Positions 32,306 through 43,142 of a stretch of DNA of 64,000 bases are shown in pieces. Both the position numbers and the translations under genes were made by a program. The number at the start of each line of letters is the position of its first letter. The stretch's first letter is position 1. The stretch spans positions 1 through 64,000 of the forward strand of contig QNQO01006973.1 of the NCBI GenBank assembly GCA_003290165.1, in the 5' to 3' direction. The notes beneath the pieces are model-generated. The model was given only the letters and a program-made list of their open reading frames with translations, searched no databases and was not told the origin of the DNA. The stretch comes from Berberis thunbergii (taxonomy: Eukaryota > Streptophyta > Magnoliopsida > Ranunculales > Berberidaceae).

Positions 32306-33298
32306 TCAGTTTCTTTCCAGCCATAAATGATATATCGTTGCATTAAACACTAGTTTCCTCGCCATAGATGTTGTTCCAGACCGTGCAAACTTAAGACTGC
32401 ACCACTGTAATTCTGCTGTCCAGCCTAGTGGTTGGCGGTTGTAACCCATGAAGTGAAGCATATAGGACCAGACCATGTTCGAGTAGCCGCAGGCGAAGAA
32501 AATATGTTCTTCATTCTCTGGATGCAGGTCACATAGGCAGCACTTGGAGCTGGTAATCTTCCTCCATTTGAGCAGCTTGTCCTGAGTTTTTAAACTCTTA
32601 TTCATTGCTAGCCAGCCAATGAAGCTGTGGCGAGGAATACGCCCTGTGAACCAAATAAGTTTCGTCCAAGGGGGGGCCGTTGCTTTACTTCTGAGAGCTT
32701 CGTATGCACTTTTGCTAGTGAATTCCTTATCTGAGCCTCCCTTCCAGATAACTTCATCCTTATAGTTGCAGTCTACCTCCACTGACTCGAGGTCCTCCCA
32801 TATTTCAGCAATTGAGTTTTTCAAGTCATCCCTTATACACCATTTACCTCCTCTGATCAATGCCTTGACCTTTGCTTTCTTATGGAGTACAGAGTTATAA
32901 GTCAGGTGTTGAGGAAACCTGTTCATCAGAATTCCTTTTGGATGCCACGGGGCTTTCCATAAAGAAGTGTCATTACCATCACCAATAACATGGGTGATTA
33001 AAGTGTTGGCTTGATCCCTGCAATTTAGAATGTTGCGCCAGCACCACGAGGCGTCTTTTGGGATCCCCATCAACCAGAAATCCCTACCTTTGATCAGATT
33101 TTTCTTGGTCCATTGGACCCATAGGGTGTCCTTGTTCGATACAATATTCCATATGTACCTTGTCATGGCTGCCATGTTAGTTGTCTTGATGCATCTCACT
33201 CCTAGCCCTCCTTCATTATAGGGGTGGCTGATTTTTTTCCAGTTAACAAGTGGGACTGAATGATATTTGTCTGATGCCGACCATAGGAAGTTTCTCAT
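32306..33298 (-). pseudogene. LINE ORF2 C-terminal region with zf-RVT domain
   Basis: 330 open codons. The N-terminal part resembles the post-RT region of plant LINEs (VNWKKISHPYNEGGLGVR, SWCWRNIL). The reverse-transcriptase zinc-binding domain follows: FTSKSAYEALR, IPRHSFIGWLAMN, TSSKCCLCDLHPENEEHIFF, ACGYSNMVW, giving the C-x2-C...H-x4-C spacing. It ends at a stop after HLWLERN. The unusually clean reading suggests a younger copy than most elements here. Confidence 0.9.
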
Positions 33299-33355
33299 AA
33301 TAGAAGTTTCTTTATATTCTTCTCTATTAAACTTTGAAGCTTATTAGCTTCATGA

Positions 33356-33640
33356 ATGGAAATTCAATTCAAAAAACAACAAAAAGGAAGTTCATCTAGT
33401 ATAGGGGGGAGGGGCAACGAGGGCAATAACAACAACAACAACAACTTTGTAGGAGTGATACAAAGGCCTTCAGGAAGATGGGTAGCAGAGATCAATGACA
33501 CAACACATAATATAAGGATGTGGCTAGGCACATTTGAAACGACCGAATAAGCTGCCAGAGCTTACGATGAAGCTGCATGTCAGACCCATATGCATCATAG
33601 AAAGTTCAGAAGCCATCCTGTGTAGTACTTTTCTCACCAA
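33356..33640 (+). pseudogene. AP2/ERF transcription factor fragment
   Basis: From ATG 33356: a Gln/Ser/Asn-rich start (a run of seven Asn), then FVGVIQRPSGRWVAEINDTT, IRMWLGTFETTE, a stop, AARAYDEAACQTHMH. This is an AP2 DNA-binding domain (GVRQRPSGRWVAEI...WLGTF...AARAYDEAA), closest in style to the RAP2.11/ERN group. The stop codon interrupts EEAARAYD, and the end of the domain and all downstream sequence are lost. The LINE ends just upstream in opposite orientation, and gypsy sequence follows, so only a shard of the gene survives. Confidence 0.88.
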
Positions 33641-33689
33641 CCTAAAGAAGGCTGTGTTGACCTAGTTCCGTAGTTTTCAGTCAAGATCT

Positions 33690-34365
33690 ATCAATTCGTT
33701 CTAGGCCTTGGCAAAGGCATTTATCATTAGATTCGTCAAAGCCGGCGGATCAGAAAGAGCCTCACTACCTACTCAGTCTCAAACAGAAGTAGGGCACGAC
33801 TCTCAAAGAATATGTCACTCGGTTTAATAATGAGCTGAGTTTGATTGACGGTTGCTGCGACAACACGTCGGTCACCGTTTTCACTTCTAACTTTCGAGGA
33901 AGCCAATTCTACAACTTCCTCACCTGAGAATCCCTGAGAGATATGGCAGACTTATTGAAAAATGCGCATAAGTATATCATTTTCGAGGAAATGCTGGTCG
34001 CTAAGAAAGAAAACAAAAATGAAGCCAAGCAGGCCCCCAAGGCCCGGGATAAGGGAGAGGAAAAAAAAGCGTGAAGAAGAGGAGGAAAAATGATAGGAAA
34101 ATCGAGTTCGACAAGGCAAAACTCGATAGGGCCACCAACTACGTCGGCTCAAGGTACACTGAGTTTGCTCCTTTCAACTCCAACCTGCCCAAAATCCTCT
34201 TTGCCATGAAGAATTGGGACGACATCAAGTGCCCCCAAGCTCAAAAGTGATCATTAAGGCGTGATAGGAACAAGTATTGTGCCTATCACAAGGACCACAA
34301 TCACATCACCCAGGACTGTTAGAGTCTCAAAAAAGAGATAGAGTACTGAGTCAAAAGGGGAGACT
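33690..34365 (+). pseudogene. Gypsy-3 gag remnant
   Basis: Plus-strand gag blocks in more than one frame: LKEYVTRFNNELSLIDGCCD, VTVFTSNFRGSQFYNFLT, DMADLLKNAHKYIIFEEMLV, a Lys/Glu-rich stretch, then YCAYHKDHNHITQDC, a zinc-knuckle variant (C-x3-H-x4-H-x4-C). It is a retrotransposon gag of a third gypsy element, with stops after FLT and after DC. No protease or RT follows. Confidence 0.85.
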
Positions 34366-34640
34366 CGAAAAATTTGTGAATTCTGCCGAGAAACAACCCA
34401 AGAAAAGGAATGGGAAGAAACGACCCTAGAGGCTGAAGAAAAGACTATAGATGTCGTCAACGTCTTGCATAGTACACACAATGGACCGGAGAAATCCAAC
34501 CAATAAAAAAAACGAGCAATCTGAGAAATGCAGGCAGGTCCCCACTATGGAGACCGACCAGTCCAGCACGCCCGAGTAGAGCACCCAACCCGAACATGAC
34601 GTTTATCGAGTAGGATATGCTAGGGGTCTGTTCCTCACAC
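34366..34640 (+). other. Gypsy-3 spacer
   Basis: Degenerate sequence between the gag relic and an unidentified fragment. It is probably gag-protease linker, but nothing in it is diagnostic. Confidence 0.3.
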
Positions 34641-35082
34641 AAAGATGCCCTGATAATCATGATTGTAATATCGAAATGGGGCGTGAAGAAATCGCTGGTT
34701 GCCACAGGGAGCACAACCAATACCTGTTCCTGGAAGCATTCCGCAGGATGTGACTGAGAGACAAAGAGCTAAAACCGAACAATTAGGTGATGGTTGGCTT
34801 CAACAGCTCTCAAAGTTGCTGAGTTGGGAGTATCAACTTACCCGTATGAGCAGGGGAACAAGTAAAACTCCTAATGATGGAGTTCATCTTGGTAGGTGGG
34901 CATACAATGTGATTTTGGCAAGGCTTTGGCTTTACTAAATGAGAGTAGTGGTATCCACAAGGCACCAGTGCCTCAAATACCCTATCAACGGAGAGACATG
35001 GGTCGTCAGGTGAGATCAGTTTTCCGTCAGGGAATGCCATTACGTGGCATTAAAGCTATTTGGCAAGTAACCTCAACAGCTT
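34641..35082 (+). pseudogene. Unidentified coding-like fragment
   Basis: Two open pieces appear to continue each other across a frameshift near 34895: IPQDVTERQRAKTEQLGDGW, LQQLSKLLSWEYQLTRMSRG, TSKTPNDGVHLGRW, then CDFGKALALLNESSG, KAPVPQIPYQRRDMGRQVR, SVFRQGMPLRGIKAIWQ, ending at a stop. Balanced composition and a clean ending suggest real protein-coding ancestry. I do not recognise the family. It could be a captured host exon, another element's protein, or chance. Confidence 0.3.
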
Positions 35083-35219
35083 GAGTCCCTATGAAAAGAG
35101 ATGAACTGACAAGCCAAGCGCTTACTGGTAAGAGAGTCTGAGTGGTAAGAGTCAATAAAGGTAATCTCTTTAAAAATGACTCTATTCCACACACAACTCC
35201 TTCTATAGGAGAAGACTCG

Positions 35220-36150
35220 GTCCTAATACAGGGACCAAAATGACGCAAAAGCAGCCGAGCCTAGCCCTGATAAGGGCGAGGATGACATGCCACATAAGTG
35301 ACCTAGTTCGCCTAAGGAATCGAGGTATGATACGACGGGTCGAGCCCAATCCACATACAACTTACTGCTCCAATGGCCTGGTCCTAATATGGGTACCAAA
35401 ATGGCGCACAAGCGGCCAAGCCCAGCCCTGCTAAAGACGATGACAAATCGTTGCGTAAGTGACCTAGTCCGCCTAAGGAACCAAGGTACTACACAACGGA
35501 CCGAACCCTGTCCACGAAACCTCACCACTCCAAAGGCCTGGTTCGAGCACGTGGATCAAAATGACGCACACCGGCCGAGCCTATTCCTATTCAGGATGAC
35601 GATAGCTTGCCACACAAGTGACTTAGTCTGCCTTCGGAACCACAAAAAATACATCTGCGAACATAACTTAGTACACAGACTATTATCTGCCAGCGGGCCG
35701 AGCCCAATCCGATGACAACTCACCGCACTAAAAATCCAATCCTGCCATGGAGACCAAAACGATGCACAAGCGGACGAGCCTAGCCTTATTGAGGGTGACG
35801 ACGCTCGTCGCACAAGTGACCTAGTCTGCCAAGGAGCCGAGGTACGATGCAATGAGTTGAGCTTAGTCCATGGACATCTCACCTCGCAAATGAAGCCTGG
35901 TCCAATCACGGGGGCCAAAATAGTTCACAACGGCCCAGCCTAGTCCTGATAAAGTCGACGACAACTTGCCACTAAGTGACCTAGTCCGCTTAAGAAACCA
36001 TGACACCGCGAGGCGAATGAGTCCAATCTATTGGCGACTCACCATACCAGGATAATATATTCTGACGGACCAAGATGGCACAAATATGCCATGTCTAATC
36101 CTGTTCGGGATATCGACAACTCGCCCAATAAGTGACCTAGTCCGCTTAAT
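35220..36150. repeat. Tandem array, ~165-bp units, about 5-6 copies
   Basis: Unit landmarks recur in order: CAAAATGGCGCACAAGCGGCC (about 35231, 35396, 35559, 35754, 35917, 36079), AAGTGACCTAGTCCGCCTAAG, GAACCGAGGTACGA, CTCACCGCTCCAAAGGCCTGGT. Spacings run from about 162 to 195 bp. Array-bearing untranslated regions are known in Tat/Ogre gypsy elements; I infer this is the 3' part of Gypsy-3. Confidence 0.85.
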
Positions 36151-36870
36151 TGGAATCTAGCCCGTTTGGCCAAAGTAGGTTCCTCAACAACCCAATTCCT
36201 GTTCAGGATTGGGGTCTAATAGGAAGTCTATCCTAGACGAGTGAATGTGACTTCCAGCTCAAATCCTCTCAAAGATTGAACGAGATGAATACAAGAACCT
36301 ATCCTGTTCGGACAAAAATGGCTCCTCAGCAACCCAAATCCTGTTAAGGATGGAGGTATATTATGAAGTCTAGCCCAAACGAGTAGAGATGACTTCTTCC
36401 TATCTCAAGTCTTCAAGGATTGAGCTAGATAAATACAAGAATTTAGCCCGTTTGAGGATAAATGGTCCGCAACAATCCAACTCCTGAAAGATGATTCCTC
36501 AACAACCCTACTCTTGTTCAGGATTGGGGTCTATTATGAAATCTATCCTAGTCGGGGGGAAATGATTCCTTCCTAGCTCAAGTCCTTTCAAGGATTGAGC
36601 CAAGATGTGCACAAAAACCCAGTCCGTTTGCACAAAGTAGGTTCCTCGACAACCCAACTTCTATTCAGGATTGGAGTCTATTAAAAAGTCTAGCCTAGAC
36701 AGACGAAGATGACTTCCTCCCAGCTTTTTAAGGAATGAGCTATATGAATACAGGAACCTAGCCCATTTAGGCAAAAATGGTTTCTTAGCAGCCCAACTCC
36801 TGTTTAGGATTGGGGTCTATTATGAAGTCTAGCCCAGACGAGCAGAGATTACTTCTTCCCTGCTCAAACA
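36151..36870. repeat. Second tandem array, ~155-bp units, about 4-5 copies
   Basis: Different unit from the first array: ACCTAGCCCGTTTGGCAAAA, CTCAGCAACCCAACTCCTGT, TCAGGATTGGGGTCTATTAT, GAAGTCTAGCCCAGACGAG, GATGACTTCTTCCTAGCTCA. Copies start near 36162, 36300, 36435, 36625 and 36758. It abuts the first array directly. Confidence 0.82.
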
Positions 36871-37339
36871 CAGACACATGCACACACGAAATTGCAAAAA
36901 CATGCGCTCATACACGCCCTCCTTCTTCACAAACTAAGAAAAGAGATTCTCTCCCTTATCCTCTATTTATTTTCTTATTATTTATTTTCTCGTATATTTT
37001 GGTTTATTTCAGTTTGGGTCCTATAGTTTGTACTATATTGGATCTTGGGTCTTATATTTGGTTATCTCTACGACTTGGTCCCAAGACCATGTTGACTCCA
37101 AGATCGTCAACTCCCCGTTACAAATATAGGACCTAAATGTAAAACTGGAATTAATTTTAGGACCTAAGCTCTAAATTTGTTTATACCGATGTCAATATTA
37201 TTTCAAAAGAAGAAGATAACAATTCATTCAATTACTGGACTGAGAGTTAACGATCAACGCAGTCTTGGAAACTAGACTCAAAGCTGGACAAACGTGGGAC
37301 CTGAACTCAGAGTTGGTCTAAATCATGAGACGTATATGC
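36871..37339. other. Unclassified, possible LTR of Gypsy-3
   Basis: A T-rich stretch (36950-37080) and sequence such as TTTGGGTCCTATAGTTTG follow the arrays. An LTR is expected here if Gypsy-3 was complete, but no second copy exists in the window to prove it. Confidence 0.3.
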
Positions 37340-37347
37340 AACTTAAC

Positions 37348-37730
37348 TAGGGCTGAACAAAAAATCGATCAAATCGATTAAACCGACCGACCCGGTCTAA
37401 ATCGGTTCGGTTTAAATTCGGTTCGGATCGGTTTCGGTTTCGAAAAATTCAAAATCGAAGTGGTCAGTTCGGTTTTCGGTTTCTATGTGATTTTAACCGA
37501 CCAAACCGAACCGCGAATATATATAATAAATAATATATATTTTATATATAAATAATACAATAGGTTTAAAATAGTAGGTCGGTTCGATTTTATTTTGGTT
37601 TTGGTTCAATTTTAGTCGGTTCGGTTCGGTTACGGTTTGCATAAATTAGAATTGGATCGGTTTTGTTAATGATCGGTTCGGTTCACGGTTTAAGTGAAAA
37701 ACCGAACCGTCGGTTCGGTTTTCAGCCCTA
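37348..37730. mobile_element. Small hAT element, 383 bp, CGGTTCGGTT-rich
   Basis: Ends TAGGGCTGAACAAAAAATCG and, inverted, TAGGGCTGAAAACCGAACCG. Flanks AACTTAAC (37340-37347) and AACTCAAC (37731-37738) form an 8-bp duplication with one mismatch. The interior is dense in CGGTTCGGTT and AACCGAACCG words around an AT-rich core. Same family as 56277-56712 in the opposite orientation. Confidence 0.88.
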
Positions 37731-37738
37731 AACTCAAC

Positions 37739-39678
37739 CCTTATTTTTCTTTTCCCTTCAATTTTATTCTTTCTTTTGTTATCTTATAATCATTTTTTTC
37801 TCTAACCCTATGGAATCAGAGAGTGACGACTCTCTCTTCTTTGTTTTAGGATGCTAGAAAAAAACCCATCTTTCAATCAACCCAATAATGGATAAAACCC
37901 CTAACACTAGGTTTGACCTAATGTTACTATTAGCACCATTATAAACTTTCAAATGTTTTTAATTAATTAGAATTGTAAATACTAATACTAAGTTACAATG
38001 GCTAACACAAAGTGATCTTTTTTTTTTAATCCATTTAGCCAGGTTAGTTGGCTAAGGCTATAGTGGTTTGACCGCCCACATCTTGGATTCGATACCCACT
38101 AATGAAATGCTCGCCTTTAAAAAAAGGTAACCCATTTATTAATTTTTTTCAAAAATAAAATTTCGTAAAGTTGCTAATTCATTGTTTTTCAAAAAACAAA
38201 ACAAAATAATTTATGCTTAGTATAACTATGAGATATTGGTCTAACATAAACAATATTAGAAATTTATCGGATTCAAAAATGGAGGGGAAACACAACTCTA
38301 GGCTATTTTGAAAAATGGGGCCAATACACTTTTCATAGAGTTATCTTGGTTATGGACAACCTTCAAGCTGTGCGGACTATGAGGGTGAAGTGGAAATTCA
38401 TGAAAAACTGTCTAATACATTCACATTATTAGGGTTCTTGTTAATATATTAGAAATTTATTAAATCATCCATCTAACAAAATAGAAAGGACTTACGGTTC
38501 TATTTGGTTGTGTATTTATCGACAAGAAAAGAATTTTGCATGTAACTAGGTTTCCTATCTTTCATGGGAAATCAAATCTTTGCCCCTTTTTCGAAAGCAA
38601 AATCCTTAAAAATTGTTTCAATTCCCATGTATATTTTCCATCCTACCAAACATACCCTAAGTTTATGTTTGTGATGACAACAATTTATCTATTAAGGGAC
38701 AAGATTGCATTGAGATTCGTTTCATCCATTTGATATGATGGATAAGACTAACTCTCCCATGAATTCATCGCATCTCCCCTACTCTTTCTCCCTATAATCT
38801 ACTATCGCCCTTTCCACTTCTTCAATGCAGCTTTACCCTTCTCGAGTTTCTTTTTCACAAAACAATATCGAGATGGCAGGTTCTCCTAATTGAGCCTGTT
38901 TTCCAAATTTATTCTCTTTCTAAAACCTTTCTTCTCCCAAAACTTAGGTTTACAAAGCCTCCTTTTGCAAACAATCTTACTACACCAAGTATGCTATGTT
39001 TAAGGATTCAATTTATGAAACTATGGTGCTTACATGGTTTAAAATTTTGTTAGCGTAAGCGCTTGGAGATTAAGGGTTTGGTTTCAAGCTTTTTATTTTC
39101 TCTTCCTTGCTTTTTTCCTTACTTTATCTTTCCTTTTAATTTTGGAATTAAGATTCTTCAATTTCCATGTTTCCGTGTTCTTAATCACCAGGCATAATAT
39201 ATATACAATAATTGGTTGTTCAATTTGTGAGGAAACTAATATCCCCATCCTTCGTGATGCATGGGTTGGCTATTTTTGTTTGCCCCTTTGCTAATCTCTC
39301 CAAACAATTAATTCGGGTTTAAATTTTCATCTCTGCAATGAAAGTTCAAACACTTCAATCGGTGCTCACGTTTAGGTTGAATATGTTGGTTAGTTCACAA
39401 GCCGGTGGTTTAGGTTACCATGTAGTTTCAGTAGTGTGATGGCAATCCATGACTCAATTGATGGATTAGATTTCGGCTGAACAACAAGGGGATTGCAGAC
39501 TAGCCTTACATTCTTGACTCTATTGTTAGCCACAAGATATGGGCTTTAACTAGTTGGACGTTTTTTTTAATAGAATAAAACTTGTGGAATAAACGAAATT
39601 GGAAGATGACGCACGATAAAGTAAAATCAACAACAAACTAAATAAAATAAACTAATTTTCATCAATCAACTAAGAGTG
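37739..39678. other. Intergenic, mostly featureless
   Basis: Apart from a possible SINE fragment at about 38036-38125 I recognise nothing. It is AT-rich with scattered stops in all frames, and nothing matches a known exon or element end. Confidence 0.4.
38036..38125 (+). mobile_element. Possible SINE head fragment
   Basis: AGTTGGCTAAGG (A-box-like) and TTGGATTCGATACCC (B-box-like) are spaced about 35 bp apart, in the style of plant Au-type SINE heads, followed by an A-run near 38120. There is no target duplication or full body. Confidence 0.42.
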
Positions 39679-39838
39679 CTTCTACAGTGCACTGGTTTTT
39701 TGCACTGGTATTTTGCCTGGTGCAATCAGGCACCGTTGGATTGCATCGAGATAAGTAATATTATTTATCTCGATGCAATCTGACGGTGCCTGATTGCATC
39801 AGGCAAAATACCAGTGCAAAAAACCAGTGCACTTAGGA
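39679..39838. mobile_element. Hairpin element H3 (~160 bp)
   Basis: Foldback arms: AGTGCACTGGTTTTTTGCAC, TGGTATTTTGCCTGGTGCAA, TCAGGCACCGTTGGATTGCA, TCGAGATAA, with near-perfect complements after an ~11-bp loop (GTAATATTATT). Ends CTTCTACAGTG / CACTTAGGA. The centre CCGTT...TCGAGAT aligns with H1, H2 and H4, but the outer arms do not. Confidence 0.85.
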
Positions 39839-40682
39839 AAAACCGTTCATCTTAATAATGGGCAACCTATGCATTTGATTGATCTCAAATTTTACAGCAA
39901 GTACACAGTTGTCTCTTGAGTTAGAAACCGACAAGTACGGGTCGAATTTCACAATGAGGGCTAATATTTGAAAACCAATTTTGTAAATCAACTTTAATAC
40001 TTACCCTAGTTGGAATAAATATTTTTAGAATCATAAGATAGAACAACAATGTAAATCTAGCTAAGATGAGAATTTAAGAGATGATCTTAGGGCTTTAGGG
40101 ATCATCATCATGGATTGATTGATCGCTCCCTTTGGCCACTTTTAAGTTCAACATTTCCTATTTCACTAGCACATCCTAAGGTAGATCTTCGTCTCACCTT
40201 GAGATATTACATTTTTGCATTTTAAAAAATATATAAATATAATTGTTGTACACAGATCAATTTATAACAAACTGGCTCTATATTGATATTTGCGTTAGGC
40301 AATATATTGCACTATACCAATTGGATACACTTGTTGTTCCGTACCAACTGAAACTGAATATACTAGTTGTTTTGTACCAAAAGAATAGTTGTATTGTACT
40401 TCTTACCTTTATTGAATTTGATTACTTCTTCCCTTGACTTTGATTACTTATTCCTCTGTTTTTTACTGGAGTTCTTAACTCCAAGGATTAACTCCAAGGA
40501 GGAACAAAGATAAGTAGATGCTTCTCCTAAAACAAAGGTTAGGACTCTCCCTAAATCAAAGGCTGGGCCTTTAAAGAGAATAGTCAAAAGTGTATTGGGT
40601 CGTAGTTGGAATTGGTGTGGTATACCAATAGGAATTTTTGCGTGTAAAGCAAACCAACTGATGAGGAGTACTATTGTGACAT
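39839..40682. other. Intergenic with a shared retroelement-like module
   Basis: 39897-39950 (GCAAGTACACAGTTGTCT ... GACAAGTACGGGTCGA) matches the minus strand of 7945-8010. The remainder is AT-rich without recognised exons. Confidence 0.45.
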
Positions 40683-41580
40683 CATCACAATTAAGGTACT
40701 TAGTTTTCACATTCTTAATCATAAGTCTAGGGTTTCGAATATCAAGTATGTGCGTTTTACACTCATAATTCGACCCTAAATTCCCTGCAAGTTAGCTTAA
40801 AAACGCAGAAAATGTGCATCTATAATATGCAAATGATTTTACGCACTTACTCATTAATGCAATAGGAATCACAAACAATCTTACGTTTTAAATGCATGAA
40901 ATCAACGTAAGTGGTGAGATAAAGTCACCAAAAAAAATGTAGAGTCCATGAAAATATTTTGGACATTGAAAATTTTCATGTTGTAGTCGACTCTAACAAA
41001 TTTCACATCACAATTAAGGTACTTGAGCTTTCACATTCTTAATCATAAGTCTAGGGTTTCGAATATCAAGTATGAGTGTTTTACACTCATAATTTGACCC
41101 TAAATTCCCTGCAAGTTAGCTTAAAAACGCAGAAAATGTGCATCTATAATATGCAAATGATTTTACGCGCTAACTCATTAAAGCAATAGGAATCACAAGC
41201 AATCTTACGTATTAAATGCATGAAATCAACGTAAGTGGTGAGATAAAGTCACAAAAAAAAAAAAATGTAGAGTCTATGAAAATATTTTGGACATTGGAAA
41301 TTTTCATGTTGTAGTAGACTCTAACAAATTTCATGTCAGGTGTTGTGCATAGGTGAAGTCGTATTTGCTGCCAGTTTCACCAATAGGAATCACAAGCAAT
41401 CTTACGTATTAAATGCATGACATCAACTTAAGTGGTGATGTAACGTCACCAAAGACATGCAGAGTATATGAAAACTTTTGGACTTATCCAAAATTTTCAC
41501 GATGAAGTCGACTCTAACAAATGTCAGGTCAGCTTTTGTGCATACTTGAAGTCGTCTTTGCTGCTAATTTCACCAAGCAG
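40683..41580. repeat. 323-bp tandem duplication plus a partial third unit
   Basis: Unit 1 (40683-41005) and unit 2 (from 41006) begin CATCACAATTAAGGTACTT and stay highly similar through AAGTCTAGGGTTTCGAATAT, GTGCATCTATAATATGCAAA and GTAGACTCTAACAAATTTCA. A third, more diverged partial unit (about 41383-41580) starts at CAATAGGAATCACAAGCAAT. It is non-coding. Confidence 0.88.
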
Positions 41581-41877
41581 TAGAATGAAGTCGATTTCAC
41601 TATGACTAAAACAGGTCGTACTCTGAGAAAGTGTGTTATTCGCCCAATTTTTGGCACAAAACCACTCTAAACTTGCAAAAGATAGTTTCATATATACAAT
41701 AGCATTCCATTTATAGAAATACCAACTAAAATATCACATGGAAACATACATCTCAAGTATAAATGAGTATACTAAGCACTAGAATAAAATGAGTAACACT
41801 AAGCATTGAAATGAACTTGTTCTCAACAAAATAAATGTTAGCAAGATCATGGGCATTCTAGCATGATACTAATCCTA
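41581..41877. other. Spacer before CACTA-2
   Basis: AT-rich DNA without recognised features, ending at the GCA target duplication (41878-41880). Confidence 0.4.
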
Positions 41878-42509
41878 GCACACTACAAGAAATAGGCAAG
41901 TTAGTGGCGGTTATTTAGCGACATTTTGAAAAAAACCGTCGCCAAATACTTTATTCAACGACAGTTGTTTAACCGTCGTAGAATAATATTGTTTAACGAC
42001 GGTTATAATTAATGGCGACGGGTTTGACTGTCGTTATAAATAAAATTCGCTTTTTTTTACCCAACTGTCCCTTAAAACCCTATCCCTTATTTTCCCGATC
42101 TCCACTCTCCATCCTCCCCTTCCCCCCTAGCTCGTCCACCACTCCCCACCGCCACTATCACCACCTCCCACCAATGTTTGCTTCCAATCTTTTCTTCTTC
42201 CTTCCTTCCTCTCTCTCTCTTTCTTTACTCTATTAATAAAATAAATCAACAAAAAAGGGAAAAGAAGCACAAAAGAAGAGATACTCGACCGATTTTTTGG
42301 TGATTTTGAACAACAAACCATCAAATTGATTGATTGTTTCTTCTCATTTATGCTCAATTTGAAGGTAGGGATTCTGGTTTCTCCTCATTTTACAGAGATT
42401 ATGTGTTCTTCGAGTTTTAGGTTTTGGTGTTTCTTGGTCGAATTTGTTCGGTGTGAGAGATGCAATTAGGGTTTGTTAGATGTGATGAGTTTCTCCTCCA
42501 TCTCTGTGA

Positions 42510-42695
42510 ATGTCGACACCTTCTCTTTCATTTCGATTCTTGTTGTTGTTGGTATTGTTCATCAATTTGAGTTTGAATGTTGAGAAAATTTTGGGTACAA
42601 AGGAAGATTTTTCTGTTTTTGATGTGGATTTCGATTATTTGTACTGGGAAAATTCATCTCCACCACCTCCATTATCACCATCACCGCCTCCCTGA
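42510..42695 (+). CDS. Short ORF with signal-peptide-like start, unidentified
   Basis: 61 codons from ATG 42510: a hydrophobic stretch FRFLLLLVLFINLSLNV (a plausible signal peptide or membrane anchor), an acidic middle (KEDFSVFDVDFDYLYWE) and a proline-rich end SSPPPPLSPSPPP before the stop. It looks like the N-terminus of a secreted Pro-rich wall protein, possibly a captured first exon. A donor-like CAGGTGAGTTC lies at about 42777. The family is not identified. Confidence 0.4.
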   Translation: MSTPSLSFRFLLLLVLFINLSLNVEKILGTKEDFSVFDVDFDYLYWENSSPPPPLSPSPPP

Positions 42696-43121
42696 TCGAT
42701 TGCAACCCTTGCCACACCTTATTGAGTGATCGATTGGTCCTCAACACAATCGAGCGATTGAACAATCCTTGTTCTTCAGGTGAGTTCTTCATTTCTTCAT
42801 CAACTCATTCTTCTTATAGACTCATTATAGCTTCAACTTCAAACTCTATGACAATGGAAACATATTAACAAGTTAGGTCTTTATTACATATTTACATTTT
42901 TGTGAAAATTGTCAAATTCTATTGAGTTGTTCTGAACTTTTCTTTGTTTTTCTTGTATGTCTTATCAATCTTATTAACTTCTTGGTTTTATGCACTGAAA
43001 ATATTTCATCATTTTGGTTTTACCAAAGCTTGATGCAAAAAAGTTACATTAGTTTCTCACTTCCCATGGTTGTATCATGATGTTTATATGGATTATCTTA
43101 ATCAAGTTCAACAGTCCAACA

Positions 43122-43142
43122 TAGGGCTGAACAAAAAACCGA
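43122..43142. mobile_element. 21-bp remnant of a CGGTTCGG-type hAT element
   Basis: The 21-base insert TAGGGCTGAACAAAAAACCG(A) sits between perfect 8-bp repeats GTCCAACA (43114-43121 and 43143-43150). It equals the first 20 bases of the hAT family at 37348. It is therefore an internally collapsed copy: both target duplications are kept while all but one end was deleted. Confidence 0.8.

Larger units (their letters stand above)
31565..33300 (-). mobile_element. 5'-truncated L1-type LINE
   Basis: A minus-strand non-LTR retrotransposon keeping only the 3' end of ORF2 and the 3' UTR. A T9 run at 31566-31574 on the plus strand is the poly(A) tail. The endonuclease and RT domains are absent, cut at about 33300 just upstream of the AP2 fragment. 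5' truncation is the usual outcome of target-primed reverse transcription. No clear target duplication was found. Confidence 0.88.

Noticed and set aside
33030..33221. Plus-strand ORF opposite the LINE
   Set aside because: Antisense shadow of the LINE zf-RVT coding region.
36810..37136. 108-codon plus-strand ORF after the tandem arrays
   Set aside because: It begins in the last repeat unit and runs into T-rich DNA; hydrophobic low-complexity translation without a family.
40683..41580. Repeats as a CRISPR-like array
   Set aside because: Units are 323 bp and contiguous without spacers, in plant DNA.
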